A stretch of DNA of 64,000 bases from Pseudoflavonifractor sp. AF19-9AC (GTDB taxonomy: Bacteria; Bacillota; Clostridia; Oscillospirales; Oscillospiraceae), in the NCBI RefSeq assembly GCF_003478995.1, contig NZ_QUGI01000003.1, positions 1 to 64,000 on the forward strand, read 5' to 3'. Positions 27,027-35,392 of this stretch are shown one piece after another. Within the stretch, counting starts at the first letter, position 1. Every line of letters begins with the position of its first letter. A program made the translations under genes and the position numbers. The notes under the pieces were generated by a model. That model saw nothing but the letters and a program-made list of their open reading frames with translations, made no database searches and was not told the origin of the DNA.

Positions 27027-27782
27027 TTACAGCGACAGCCATGTGGTCAAAGCACTAATTTCCTCCCGCAGCAATGCGGATTTCCCAGCGGCGGCAAAGG
27101 CTTTTTGGATACTGCCATAGCGCCGCCCGGAGCGGTCTACCAGCTGGAGTGCGGCTGCCTCCAAATCGGGAATCGCCATCACAGCATCTGCCAGCGCCTG
27201 GGCGGAGAGTTTATCCCCAATCAGAGAGGCGGCAAAGTAGCGCAAATGGCTGTGAGAAAGGGCGGACAAATCGCTGAGTTTATGCAGTTCATAGAGTTTC
27301 AGGGCATAAAGGGAAGGAAGCCCATCCAGAGCCGGTAGTTTCTGCACATCTGGTAGTGACTGGAGATAGAGTTTTTGAAGCCGGATCGCCGGAGTCAGGA
27401 AAGGGGTGAGATCTTCCGTTTTCCGCATTTCCTCCAAATGGAGATTGGTAATGTTGGAGAGAAGCGGGGTGATGTCGCCATTCTTTTCCCCACGCAGGTG
27501 GAGAACACGCAGGCCAGGGAGAGAAACATTGTCCCAGGAAACAGGGGCCGACAGCCATAGGGACAGTGTATGAAGCTGCTTTAGCCCGGAGAGAACTTCT
27601 ACACCCTCACACTTTTCCATTAGGGTTAGTTCCTCCAGATTGGGATAATCTCGCAGGAAGGACAGATTCACCTTCCGCTCTCCCGTCACAGATAGGCACC
27701 GTACCGCATCCGGCTTTCGCCCATTCAGATCAATCTTTTCTCCGCCGCGCCAGAAAACTGCGGTGCAATATGCCTGTTCCAT
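27027..27782 (-). CDS. leucine-rich-repeat protein
   Basis: A 251-aa protein made largely of leucine-rich repeats (for example YPNLEELTLMEKCEGVEVL, LKQLHTLSL, LPGLRVLHLRGEKNGDI, LPSLYALKLYELHKL) after a short beta-rich start. The last 60 residues are helical. No signal peptide, so it is cytoplasmic. LRR proteins are frequent members of polyimmunity clusters and are expected to bind a protein partner. RBS AAGGAGAG. Confidence 0.75.
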   Translation of the reverse strand: MEQAYCTAVFWRGGEKIDLNGRKPDAVRCLSVTGERKVNLSFLRDYPNLEELTLMEKCEGVEVLSGLKQLHTLSLWLSAPVSWDNVSLPGLRVLHLRGEKNGDITPLLSNITNLHLEEMRKTEDLTPFLTPAIRLQKLYLQSLPDVQKLPALDGLPSLYALKLYELHKLSDLSALSHSHLRYFAASLIGDKLSAQALADAVMAIPDLEAAALQLVDRSGRRYGSIQKAFAAAGKSALLREEISALTTWLSL

Positions 27783-27809
27783 GTTGCGTTCTCTCCTTAT
27801 TCTTCTGTG

Positions 27810-28460
27810 TTATTCAAACTTGGTATCCGGTCTTTGGAAATATACAACATGGTCTACATCTTCCATGTATTCCAGCATTTCATCTGTACTATGTTGAATC
27901 TTGTATTCCAGTTCGTTCTCTGTCAGAGGAATCACCTGATAAAAACCGACCCAACTTCCATCTGAGAGCTTACAGACGGCAGCACCCTCCGGCGCATCCT
28001 GTACGCCTAAAAGAACACACCCTGCCAGCAATGTATTATCTGCGTATGGTGTTCCGTTTTGAATAGAATGCCCATAGCCCAGCCAAGTGCTTTCTATGAT
28101 TGGAAATCTTGCTAAATAGCGAAGCAGCTCTACTGGCCAATTTTCTTGGCTTTCCTTACTTTCAGGGTTCCACTCAGGCGGAAGGCACATCATCAGTTCT
28201 ATCCGAGAGGGAAGGCCATCCTCTTGATATTCACTTGGGATCTTCATCGAAAACGCACCCATGCCTGTGGTTACCAAAGTATAATAGTTGTGTTCCTCAT
28301 GGGGCGGAATGATGGAGACATCAACATGAATATCTTCGCTGAAAAACTCATGAACCACTGTTGTGGCTTTTCCAAAATATTTTTCGATATGGTTGTCCAA
28401 TCGTTCAAGTTCATCGGGACTATATAACGCAGGATTCTCCAAATACTTTCCAGTAATCAT
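27810..28460 (-). CDS. suppressor-of-fused (SUFU) domain immunity protein
   Basis: A 216-aa single-domain SUFU protein. Diagnostic segments are VHEFFSEDIHVDVSIIPP, YYTLVTTGMGAFSMKIP and STWLGYGHS, followed by FYQVIPLTENELEYKI. Bacterial SUFU proteins are established as immunity proteins of polymorphic toxin systems. It is a close paralogue of residues about 840-1030 of the giant protein at 16703-21136, so one of the two probably arose by copying and fusion. Start 28460 after AAGGTG. Confidence 0.88.
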   Translation of the reverse strand: MITGKYLENPALYSPDELERLDNHIEKYFGKATTVVHEFFSEDIHVDVSIIPPHEEHNYYTLVTTGMGAFSMKIPSEYQEDGLPSRIELMMCLPPEWNPESKESQENWPVELLRYLARFPIIESTWLGYGHSIQNGTPYADNTLLAGCVLLGVQDAPEGAAVCKLSDGSWVGFYQVIPLTENELEYKIQHSTDEMLEYMEDVDHVVYFQRPDTKFE

Positions 28461-28544
28461 TGATCACACACCTTACTTCTTTTCTCGGCTTACATCATCA
28501 ACACCAGTAATCATCAAATTCTTACCAAAACAGTCCTATTGTAC

Positions 28545-29378
28545 TCATGCCAGTTCCGCATCCAAAATCTGCACCTGTTTTCCTTTATCATTCACATAGT
28601 AAAGTGCAATGTAGTCAATGCCGTCCCGTTTGACCTGCTCCCAGGGCATCCGCTCACCGTTAACCAGTTCCACGGTATCAGCCTCGTCTACCTCGAAGCT
28701 CTCTTTTTCATCCTCATAGTCGATATTGTAGCCCAGTTCCAGCACCAACTTGGAGGCAGGGATCTCATACCGCTGGAGGGGGCGGTGCGCCAGCTGAGCT
28801 GGATTGTGTTCATCGCAGAACATATTATCATAACCATGCTGCCCACCGTCGAAGATGACGAACTCCTCGCCGCTCTCTGGGTCGCGGGCTTCCACCAGTC
28901 CGGGGGCCTCGCCTCCATCTATGATATAGAATTGGGACTCTCCCTTCACTGTGAGCAAATCTCCGTAATACCACACTTCCAGCAGTTCATTTCCGGCAGA
29001 GGAGCAGAGGGTCACGGTGGGCAGGCGCTTTTGTTTCTGTTCTTTGACATGGCCCTCCAGCCAGGTAGGGATTTGGGGAAAGGAATCCCGTTTCTTCTTT
29101 TTTCGTGGTGATGCCTGTGCATCGTTCAACGGCTCCATATCCAGAATGATGATCCATCCGCTATAATCGCTGTACTTCATTGTGGTATTCGCCCGGATAT
29201 AATCCTCCCCCCAGAGGGCCACATCCGCCTTACTATACCAGGTAGTCTGTGTTACACCATCCTCATTGGTAACATCGCAGCAGAGGTAATCTTCTGCTTT
29301 CCCGTTTCTCAACGCTATCATACGAAGAATTTCGGTATCTTCCGGGGTGACTTCACGAAAGTTCAATTTTAATGCCAT
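28545..29378 (-). CDS. two-part uncharacterised protein, C-terminal paralogue of the 39.0-kb gene
   Basis: A 277-aa protein. Residues about 103-277 (from PTWLEGHVKEQKQKR to the end, QVQILDAELA) are very similar to the complete 179-aa protein at 39014-39553. Residues 1-90 are an additional domain joined by a basic linker (SPRKKKKRD). No family name can be given. The pair shows fusion or loss of an N-terminal domain between the two arms. RBS GGGAGG, start 29378. Confidence 0.65.
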   Translation of the reverse strand: MALKLNFREVTPEDTEILRMIALRNGKAEDYLCCDVTNEDGVTQTTWYSKADVALWGEDYIRANTTMKYSDYSGWIIILDMEPLNDAQASPRKKKKRDSFPQIPTWLEGHVKEQKQKRLPTVTLCSSAGNELLEVWYYGDLLTVKGESQFYIIDGGEAPGLVEARDPESGEEFVIFDGGQHGYDNMFCDEHNPAQLAHRPLQRYEIPASKLVLELGYNIDYEDEKESFEVDEADTVELVNGERMPWEQVKRDGIDYIALYYVNDKGKQVQILDAELA

Positions 29379-29395
29379 AGGGGAGCCTCCCTGTA

Positions 29396-29803
29396 TTAAA
29401 AGGTGTCGTAGCCAACCTTCGGACTTGGCACGAACTGCTCGTCAAAGGACACATTGAGATAGAGTTCCCCAGCCGGAGAGTCCCCAGTATCATAGCAGAG
29501 GGAAAATGTCCCGTAACAGCCGGATTCGTCTATCGTAATGTCGGTCAGGGCCAGACCAGGGATGTCCTCATCATCGGGGAATTCTTTCTGTAAGATTTCA
29601 TGGGCCTGCCGGTCCAGCTCATCCAGTTCCTGAGCTAATCGTTCCCAGAAGGGCATGGCCAGAATCTCTGCCTCGGTATAATCATTGCAGTTGATATGCA
29701 GTTCCTTATCTGCATCTGCCCGGTGAGCCGTGAAGTAGACCCCGCAACTCATTACCTCCCAGTTATCCGCATTCCATAAAGATAAGAGTTGATCTTTTGT
29801 CAT
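29396..29803 (-). CDS. uncharacterised acidic immunity-type protein
   Basis: A 135-aa acidic protein starting MTKDQLLSLWN. The second half (TDITIDESGCYGTFSLCYD followed by GELYLNVSF) is beta-rich, resembling small DUF2004/DUF6985-like immunity proteins, without a firm match. Start 29803 has AAGGAGAG, which overlaps the stop of the ankyrin gene, so they are coupled. Confidence 0.55.
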   Translation of the reverse strand: MTKDQLLSLWNADNWEVMSCGVYFTAHRADADKELHINCNDYTEAEILAMPFWERLAQELDELDRQAHEILQKEFPDDEDIPGLALTDITIDESGCYGTFSLCYDTGDSPAGELYLNVSFDEQFVPSPKVGYDTF

Positions 29804-29816
29804 TTGTGTTCTCTCC

Positions 29817-30908
29817 TTATTCCTCAAACTCTCCCTCAATCATTCCATTAAGATATTTTCCGGGATCAGCAATAAATTCCTCCCATTTGGCTAACGGATG
29901 AAACTCCTTATGCTCAATGTCCAGATACCAGAGTTTCTTATCTCTGGGACTCCACAGCAGCAAATAGTCGCTGTAATTGTCCATTTTCGCCATAAGGGCG
30001 AGCAACTTTTTCCGTTTCCAGGTCATCTCCTGTACATCCATGTAGGGGTAAAGCTCCGCCCATTTCACCAGTTCCCGCTCTGGAAATTCCAGACGCAAGG
30101 GGCCGGTCTTTAAGTATTCCACCAGCTTGGCAGGCAGCTTGTAAGGCGTGAGTTGACGCGCCTTTTCCTGTTCGTTATGCCATTCCTCCGGCTCCAGAGC
30201 TTTTAAGTAGGCGGCCATTTCCTGATTTTTGTTCTGTACTGCCACGGTGTAGGGCCGGTCACCGTATTTATCCGGGATGGTGATGTCTGCACCCTGTTCC
30301 ACAAGCCAGCGCACCATAGAAAAATCGTTGTGCCGTGCAGCTTCAGTGACAGGAGTCGAAGCGTAGGGAAACACCATATCTGGCTTGTGATAGTTGATGT
30401 CCGCCCCGTTTTGAATCAGATACTCCACCAGCAGCTGATTTCCATGGCTCGCCATACTGCGCAGAGCTTCTCCGCCATATTGCTTCAAATCCATTCCCAG
30501 CCTGTCCAAAATAGGGAGCACGTCAGGATCACGTCGGTCTTCCAGATAGAGAAACAGCCGGTAGATGTCCTCTTGTTTTGCGGGGATTCTGACTCCGGCA
30601 TGGATCAGAAAAGAAAACAGGGTCAGGTCTCGACTGCGCAGGGAGCCGTAAAGCAATTCTTCCGGGTTATGGGTCAAATCCGCTCCAGCTTCGATCAGCA
30701 GCCGCACCATGTCCATCCGTTTTTCCAGCACCGCCAGCTCCAGCGGAGAGGTTTCCTCCTCCCGCGGCCACGCTCCAATCGTTACCTGATAGCACTGCGG
30801 CTCATTGGGAGAATGCCCCGCATGAAGCAGGGAACGGAGTGTCTCAATGTCGCCACCTCGGATGGCAGCCATCATAGGAGGTACATTTGAATAGCTTACT
30901 TCACTCAT
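29817..30908 (-). CDS. ankyrin-repeat immunity-type protein
   Basis: A 363-aa cytoplasmic protein with about five ankyrin repeats (for example SPLELAVLEKRMDMVRLLIE, ALRSMASHGNQLLVEYLIQ, TPVTEAARHNDFSMVRWLVE) and a 140-aa non-repeat C-terminus. From GADINYHKPDMV (about residue 160) to the end it is nearly identical to the ankyrin protein at 42949-44058. Before that point the two are only distantly alike. RBS GGAGG. This fits domain shuffling with a constant C-terminus and variable recognition repeats. Confidence 0.85.
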   Translation of the reverse strand: MSEVSYSNVPPMMAAIRGGDIETLRSLLHAGHSPNEPQCYQVTIGAWPREEETSPLELAVLEKRMDMVRLLIEAGADLTHNPEELLYGSLRSRDLTLFSFLIHAGVRIPAKQEDIYRLFLYLEDRRDPDVLPILDRLGMDLKQYGGEALRSMASHGNQLLVEYLIQNGADINYHKPDMVFPYASTPVTEAARHNDFSMVRWLVEQGADITIPDKYGDRPYTVAVQNKNQEMAAYLKALEPEEWHNEQEKARQLTPYKLPAKLVEYLKTGPLRLEFPERELVKWAELYPYMDVQEMTWKRKKLLALMAKMDNYSDYLLLWSPRDKKLWYLDIEHKEFHPLAKWEEFIADPGKYLNGMIEGEFEE

Positions 30909-30926
30909 CTGAATCCTCCTGCCATC

Positions 30927-32309
30927 CTATTGAAAAATTTTCTGATACTGTTCTCTCAGTTCCACCGGTGCTGCTTTGGTCACCTTACCGCCGCCATTTT
31001 GTGCAGCTTGCCCCCAAATGCCCCAGAGCACATCTTGCCAGAGAAAGTCCTGGGATCTTTTGTCCTGGCAATTTTCTTCCGGCAGGTAGTCCTCTAAATG
31101 CCTCTTGACCTCCAGCAGAGCGTTCAGGCTCTCCTCATTGGCAATTAGAGTACGGAACTCCTTAGCCGGTTTCATACCCTGCATAGACTGGACGCCGTGG
31201 ATCAATACAGGGAGTGTCTGAACGGTAAATCCGCTTTTTTTGAAAAATGCGTGGATGAACTTCTCCTGTAAAGAGGAATGTTCATCATCACATAGATCCA
31301 GATAGTTGCACACCAGCGAACACCACTGTGGTCCCTCCAGCCCCAGAGCAAACACGGCAAAGGTGCCGGGCATCGCGCAGGCTTCATCCGCGAGGTTTTG
31401 GTACCACTCAAACTCCCGCATAGCCAGGCGAGCGTACCGCGCCATAGCTGGATGCAGATTGGGGTGCTGCACAGCGCAGGCAAAGAGCTGATTGACTCCC
31501 TTTTTAGGCAGGCCGGGAATGGACAGGTAAATCTTCTCCGGCCCACGGAACTCCACCGAGTAACTGCGGGGAAATTCCTCCTGCTCCAGCACCGCGCACA
31601 GGTAGTCCAGGATTTCAGCATAGCACTCCTCGGTGGAGTCCCTGGCGGTGATGCGGATGGTGGCAAACGCATCATTGGCCGATGCGGTGAAATGCGCCGT
31701 CTTACGCCGCTGGATGTCCTTTGGCAATTTGCCGCTGCCGCCCGTTTTCAGCTGCTTCACCATGTCTGGGCGGAGTTGGGAAACCAGGCCGAGAATGTGC
31801 TCGGTGGTGAGGGAGTCGTAGCTGGCTCCATATACCGTATAACAGACCGCCACATAGCAGGCAAAGCGCAGCAGGCCGTCATCCACATCCTCCGGCCTCA
31901 GTTCGGGCCACACGGTGCAGGGCGGGTAAGCGGAAAAGTAATCCTCTTTCTCTCCAACCTCAAAATACCGCTCCTGCACCTGATGTTCGATGTATTGTCC
32001 CAGTGTGTGATCAATCTCTTTCCAGCCCGCCAGCCGCCGCAGGGCATCGCAAAAGGCGACCGCATCCGCATAGGGAAATCCTTTCAATGGCAGTTTGGAC
32101 AGGTACCGCTCCAGCAGCTGGCTGGGAAGAAAGGGTGTTCCGTTTTGATTCCGAACAACCACCGGGTATCCGGAATGGTTTTCTTTTGCGGTTCCATCCA
32201 ACACATCCTGGATGCACTGATCGGCTTGTTCCAGCACTTCGGGGTTCGTATCCGGTTTATGAATCAGGTAATAACGGCCATGTACGCCGTCTCGTTTCGG
32301 TAAACTCAT
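30927..32309 (-). CDS. DUF6138 family protein (copy 2)
   Basis: A 460-aa protein starting MSLPKRDGVHGRYY. It is one of three full-length relatives in the window and is closest to the plus-strand copy at 36523-37905. The shared core includes HFTASANDAFATIRITARDS and LPKKGVNQLFACAVQHPN. I recognise the family as DUF6138; no function is established. Mostly helical, no membrane segment. Its ATG overlaps the stop of the next DUF6138 gene (ATGA), so the minus copies are translationally coupled. Confidence 0.75.
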   Translation of the reverse strand: MSLPKRDGVHGRYYLIHKPDTNPEVLEQADQCIQDVLDGTAKENHSGYPVVVRNQNGTPFLPSQLLERYLSKLPLKGFPYADAVAFCDALRRLAGWKEIDHTLGQYIEHQVQERYFEVGEKEDYFSAYPPCTVWPELRPEDVDDGLLRFACYVAVCYTVYGASYDSLTTEHILGLVSQLRPDMVKQLKTGGSGKLPKDIQRRKTAHFTASANDAFATIRITARDSTEECYAEILDYLCAVLEQEEFPRSYSVEFRGPEKIYLSIPGLPKKGVNQLFACAVQHPNLHPAMARYARLAMREFEWYQNLADEACAMPGTFAVFALGLEGPQWCSLVCNYLDLCDDEHSSLQEKFIHAFFKKSGFTVQTLPVLIHGVQSMQGMKPAKEFRTLIANEESLNALLEVKRHLEDYLPEENCQDKRSQDFLWQDVLWGIWGQAAQNGGGKVTKAAPVELREQYQKIFQ

Positions 32310-33790
32310 AGCAGGCTACCTCTTTCTTCCAGGCTCTCTGTTATTGGAATAAAAATCTGCCGGCAACGCTTTTTCAGTTCCTCCGGAGCTGTTTCCACCA
32401 CTTTTTGACCACCCTTTTCGCTGGCTTTGCCCCAGATCACATAGCAGACCGTCTCCCATGCGTATTGCAGCACTTCCTCCGGGCTGGCTTCTGTTTCCTG
32501 GGTGGGGTCCTCATTCTCGTCATCCTCGTCATCATCGTCATCCTCGTCGGAGGAAAAACCGCTTGGAATGATCTCGGACAGGTGGATTTTTGCCTCCAGC
32601 AGAGCGTCCAGGCTTTCTGCGTTTGCCATCCACGCGGCATAGTCCTTGGAATACTTCATGTTCTGCATGGACAGCACCCCACGGACAAATACAGGGACGG
32701 TATCGGCGGTAAATCCGAACTGTTTCACATACTCCCGAAGGAATTTTTCCTGTAAGTGGGAGTGCTCATCATCACAGAGATCGAGATAATCCCATACCAG
32801 CTGCCGCCACTCTTTCCCCAGCATTCCCAAAGCAAATACGGCAAAACTTCCGGGGAGAGCGCACTGCTCATCGCTGAGATTGGTGTACTGCTCATATTGC
32901 CGCATGGCAAGCCGGGCGTACCGTTCCATCAGGGGGTGGAGGCCGGGGTACTGCACGGCACAGGCAAAGAGCTGGTTTACTCCCTTTTTGGGCAGTCCTG
33001 TGATGGGAAGATAACTCTTTTCCGGCCCTTTGAACTCCACCGCATAGCTGCGGGGAAAATCCTCCTGCTCCATAATCTCACACAGGTAGTTCAGCACTTC
33101 ATGGCAGCATTCCTCCGTGTTGTCCCTGGCAGTAATACGGATCACAGCAAAGGCATCGTTGGCCGATGCAGTGAAGTGCTCTGTTTTCCGCTTTTGCAGA
33201 GAGATCGGTAGCCTGCCGGTTCCATTTTCCCGGAGCTTTTTCACCATATCAGGACGGACTTTCTCCACCAATCCAAAGAGGTAATTGGTGTCCAGATACT
33301 GAAAGTCCATACCATATACCTTATAGCTCACCGCCACATAGCAAGCGAAACGCAGTAGCGGCTCCGGAACCTCCTCTGCACGGATACCTGGTTTCAGGGA
33401 ATACTCCCGATCCCAGAAGTGGTCATCTTCATTGCCCGTCACGACAAAATACTTCTCCTGCAGCTCCCGTTTCAGCATATCAAGTAGATGGTGGTCAATT
33501 TCACCCCACCGGCTCTGGCGGCGCAGGTTTTCGCTGAAGGCGATGGCCTTTTCCGCGTCAAGGGTCTCAGCCCGCTGCGCTTCGGTCCATGTCCGAAGCA
33601 GTTGCCACACCTCAAAGGGCGCGCCTTCGCTGCTGACCACGACCGGTGGCCAGAGGGAATCAAGCCGCGTGATTCTGCCGTCAATGGCATCCTGGATGCA
33701 CTGGTCAAAGAGCGGTTGCAGTTCCTCCTGTACCTCGGGCTTCATCCAGTAACAGCGCCCGTCCGCACTATTTCGTTTTGGTAAACTCAT
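32306..33790 (-). CDS. DUF6138 family protein (copy 1)
   Basis: A 494-aa protein, the most divergent of the three DUF6138 paralogues, with a long acidic insert (DEDDDDDEDDENED) around residue 425. It keeps the HFTASANDAFAVIRITARDN and GLPKKGVNQLFACAV segments. The internal ATG at 33790 (MSLPKRNS) has AGAGGTGG and matches the other copies. It is the first immunity gene of the minus arm. A strong terminator hairpin ends only about 25 bp upstream, so its expression must involve read-through or attenuation. Confidence 0.75.
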   Translation of the reverse strand: MSLPKRNSADGRCYWMKPEVQEELQPLFDQCIQDAIDGRITRLDSLWPPVVVSSEGAPFEVWQLLRTWTEAQRAETLDAEKAIAFSENLRRQSRWGEIDHHLLDMLKRELQEKYFVVTGNEDDHFWDREYSLKPGIRAEEVPEPLLRFACYVAVSYKVYGMDFQYLDTNYLFGLVEKVRPDMVKKLRENGTGRLPISLQKRKTEHFTASANDAFAVIRITARDNTEECCHEVLNYLCEIMEQEDFPRSYAVEFKGPEKSYLPITGLPKKGVNQLFACAVQYPGLHPLMERYARLAMRQYEQYTNLSDEQCALPGSFAVFALGMLGKEWRQLVWDYLDLCDDEHSHLQEKFLREYVKQFGFTADTVPVFVRGVLSMQNMKYSKDYAAWMANAESLDALLEAKIHLSEIIPSGFSSDEDDDDDEDDENEDPTQETEASPEEVLQYAWETVCYVIWGKASEKGGQKVVETAPEELKKRCRQIFIPITESLEERGSLL

Positions 33791-33814
33791 ATCAGGCCAC
33801 CTCTTTCCGAACAA

Positions 33815-33878
33815 TAAAAAATGCCCCGCGACACCCCGTCATTTGGACAGGCTGACGCAGGGCGCGAAAAGGCCGCAC
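33815..33878 (-). terminator. intrinsic terminator/attenuator, left inverted copy
   Basis: On the minus strand a long hairpin (33823-33865): outer stem CGCCCTGCG/CGCGGGGC, inner stem CCTGTC/GACGGG, then TTTTTT. The sequence of about 55 bp is nearly identical, in inverted orientation, to 35309-35366. It lies after the TetR gene and directly before the DUF6138 gene, so it can terminate the TetR message and gate the downstream operon. Confidence 0.85.
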
Positions 33879-33979
33879 AGAACCAAGACCTGTATCCCAA
33901 GGCTCTGTGTCTGACGATATTCTGCTGTCTTTCCCGTCCGCTTGGACATGGGTACTCATCCCTATCCATTTGCTTTCAC

Positions 33980-34597
33980 CTACCGCACATCCTCTTTTAC
34001 CCGCTCCATCTCGTCCACCAGAGCCCTGACCTGGAAGTCTACCATGTCCTCCGCCACCTCTGGGAATAGAAATGGCATGGTGTCTGGAATGGCTTTGTGT
34101 ACCATCATCATGCTGAGGGCCAGATTGCCAAACAGCCGGGGATCAATACTGTCCACAGGGAGGCCAAAGATAGAAAGCAACTTCCCATAAAAACTGACTT
34201 GGTCCTGTCGGAATGCCTGAAAATTCTCTTCGGAAAGGCAGCGGCGCGCCTGCTGCTCCTCCTCAATGGACAAAACAGCAACTCCGCTTTTGGCCCCGTA
34301 GCAACAGTTTTTCAAAAAGGTCTCCACTCCCGCCCGCCAACTGAGTCCAGGGTCTTCCATCAGGGACCTTGCATAATCCAGCAGCCTGGGCTGCTGGTAC
34401 CGCAAGGCATGGAGCACCAACTCCTCCTTGGATGAAAAGAAACTATAGAAGAAAGTCTTGGAAATGCCCACCTTTTTGCATAGAACATCAATGCTGCTGT
34501 GGATCAGACCTCGGTCCGCGATACACCGGATCATGGTGACCATCAGGGCTTCCTTTACCTGCGCCCTCTCCTCATCAGAATACGCTTTTCTTGCCAC
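33980..34597 (-). CDS. TetR-family transcriptional regulator
   Basis: A 205-aa protein with an N-terminal TetR-type helix-turn-helix: SSIDVLCKKVGISKTFFYSF then FSSKEELVLHAL, residues about 34-65. The C-terminal helical domain would bind a ligand. It starts with GTG at 34597. It is encoded at the hub between the two divergent immunity arms and in the same direction as the minus arm, so it may control both arms. The ligand is unknown. Confidence 0.88.
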   Translation of the reverse strand: MARKAYSDEERAQVKEALMVTMIRCIADRGLIHSSIDVLCKKVGISKTFFYSFFSSKEELVLHALRYQQPRLLDYARSLMEDPGLSWRAGVETFLKNCCYGAKSGVAVLSIEEEQQARRCLSEENFQAFRQDQVSFYGKLLSIFGLPVDSIDPRLFGNLALSMMMVHKAIPDTMPFLFPEVAEDMVDFQVRALVDEMERVKEDVR

Positions 34598-34650
34598 AAG
34601 CCGTCACCGCCCTATATAAAGTATAAAATCAAAAAATAGTCTTTATTTGT

Positions 34651-34678
34651 ATTATAGCGAAACTTAAATGAAATGCAA
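34651..34678 (-). promoter_or_regulatory. promoter of the TetR gene / minus arm
   Basis: On the minus strand TTGCAT (34678-34673) and TATAAT (34656-34651) are spaced by 16 bp, 55 bp before the TetR start. A short inverted repeat ATAAAG/CTTTAT brackets the downstream A/T-rich stretch and might be an operator. Confidence 0.65.
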
Positions 34679-35058
34679 GACTGTTCACAAAAATAAGTCC
34701 CCCGGTGCAATACACCGGGGGGCATAGTAGGATGCGTTTGAGATGCCGGAGTAATCTTTGTTAACAGTGTACTAAAACCATCCTGTGAGGTAGAGATACA
34801 GAACCCCTCAATCATTGCGCTGACCACATTTTCAGCCACAGTGCGGCTCGGAACACACGGAAACAGTCCATCCGAAGAGTGCTAAAGAGTAAGCGGAATG
34901 GAGCAAAAACGACTATAAAGCATTATAAATAATACAAAAAAGAAAATTCTACCTCTTTGTTTATTGCGTGCTAAAAATTGGTGCGCCCGTTGTCAGCCAT
35001 CATCTATGTGTTTCCCTAACAGAGAACTGTTTCTGGGATTTTTCGATTCAAGTTTTAG

Positions 35059-35087
35059 TTGATAATTTCCATGTAATTAGGTATGAT
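35059..35087 (+). promoter_or_regulatory. promoter of the plus-strand immunity arm
   Basis: TTGATA (35059-35064) and TATGAT (35082-35087) are separated by exactly 17 bp. Transcription from here would give a leader of about 300 nt before the first plus-strand gene, and this leader contains two intrinsic terminators. Confidence 0.65.
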
Positions 35088-35274
35088 GGAAAAGAACCAT
35101 CCAACCTTATGATTTGAAAGAAGCAACTAACCATATATAAAAATATCACAAGCAACTTACACTGTACGCATGGAATCATGCGTGATGTAGGCGGAAGTTT
35201 TTGGGAGATGTACACCAATCAGTTAAAGATAACTTTGATTCTATATAAAAAATGGATTTTGCCTGTGGAGGAAA

Positions 35275-35307
35275 CCACATCTGGGGGCAGATGTGGCTTC
35301 TTTCTTG
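35275..35307 (+). terminator. leader terminator hairpin 1
   Basis: A perfect 9-bp stem CCACATCTG (35275-35283) and CAGATGTGG (35288-35296) with a GGGG loop, followed by the T-rich CTTCTTTCTT. It lies in the leader of the plus arm, upstream of the second hairpin. Confidence 0.75.
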
Positions 35308-35308
35308 C

Positions 35309-35366
35309 GGCCTTTTCACGCCCTGCGTCAGCCTGTCCAAGTGACAGGGTGTCGCGGGGCGTTTTT
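35309..35366 (+). terminator. intrinsic terminator/attenuator, right inverted copy
   Basis: Hairpin 35319-35361: outer stem CGCCCTGCG/CGCGGGGCG, inner stem CCTGTC/GACAGG, followed by TTTTT at 35362-35366. It is the inverted near-identical partner of 33815-33878. The ribosome-binding site of the first plus-strand gene (GGAAAGGAG) follows within 10 bp, so the hairpin sits squarely in its leader. Confidence 0.85.
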
Positions 35367-35392
35367 CTACCTTTGGAAAGGAGTTAAGAAAT

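Larger units (their letters stand above)
34598..35392. other. central noncoding control region
   Basis: About 795 bp without a credible gene, AT-rich in the middle. It contains divergent sigma70-type promoters (minus at 34651-34678, plus at 35059-35087), a GC hairpin at 34699-34721 (CCCCGGTG/CACCGGGG) and two terminator hairpins ahead of the plus arm. Open frames at 34612-34839 and 35178-35387 run through these hairpins and look spurious. Confidence 0.6.

Noticed and set aside
34612..34839. Open frame of 75 codons on the minus strand upstream of TetR
   Set aside because: It runs through the TetR promoter and a GC hairpin (34699-34721), has no ribosome-binding site and no recognisable domain.
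35178..35387. Open frame of 69 codons in the plus-arm leader, possible leader peptide
   Set aside because: It reads through both terminator hairpins and lacks a ribosome-binding site; a shorter leader peptide cannot be excluded but is not supported.
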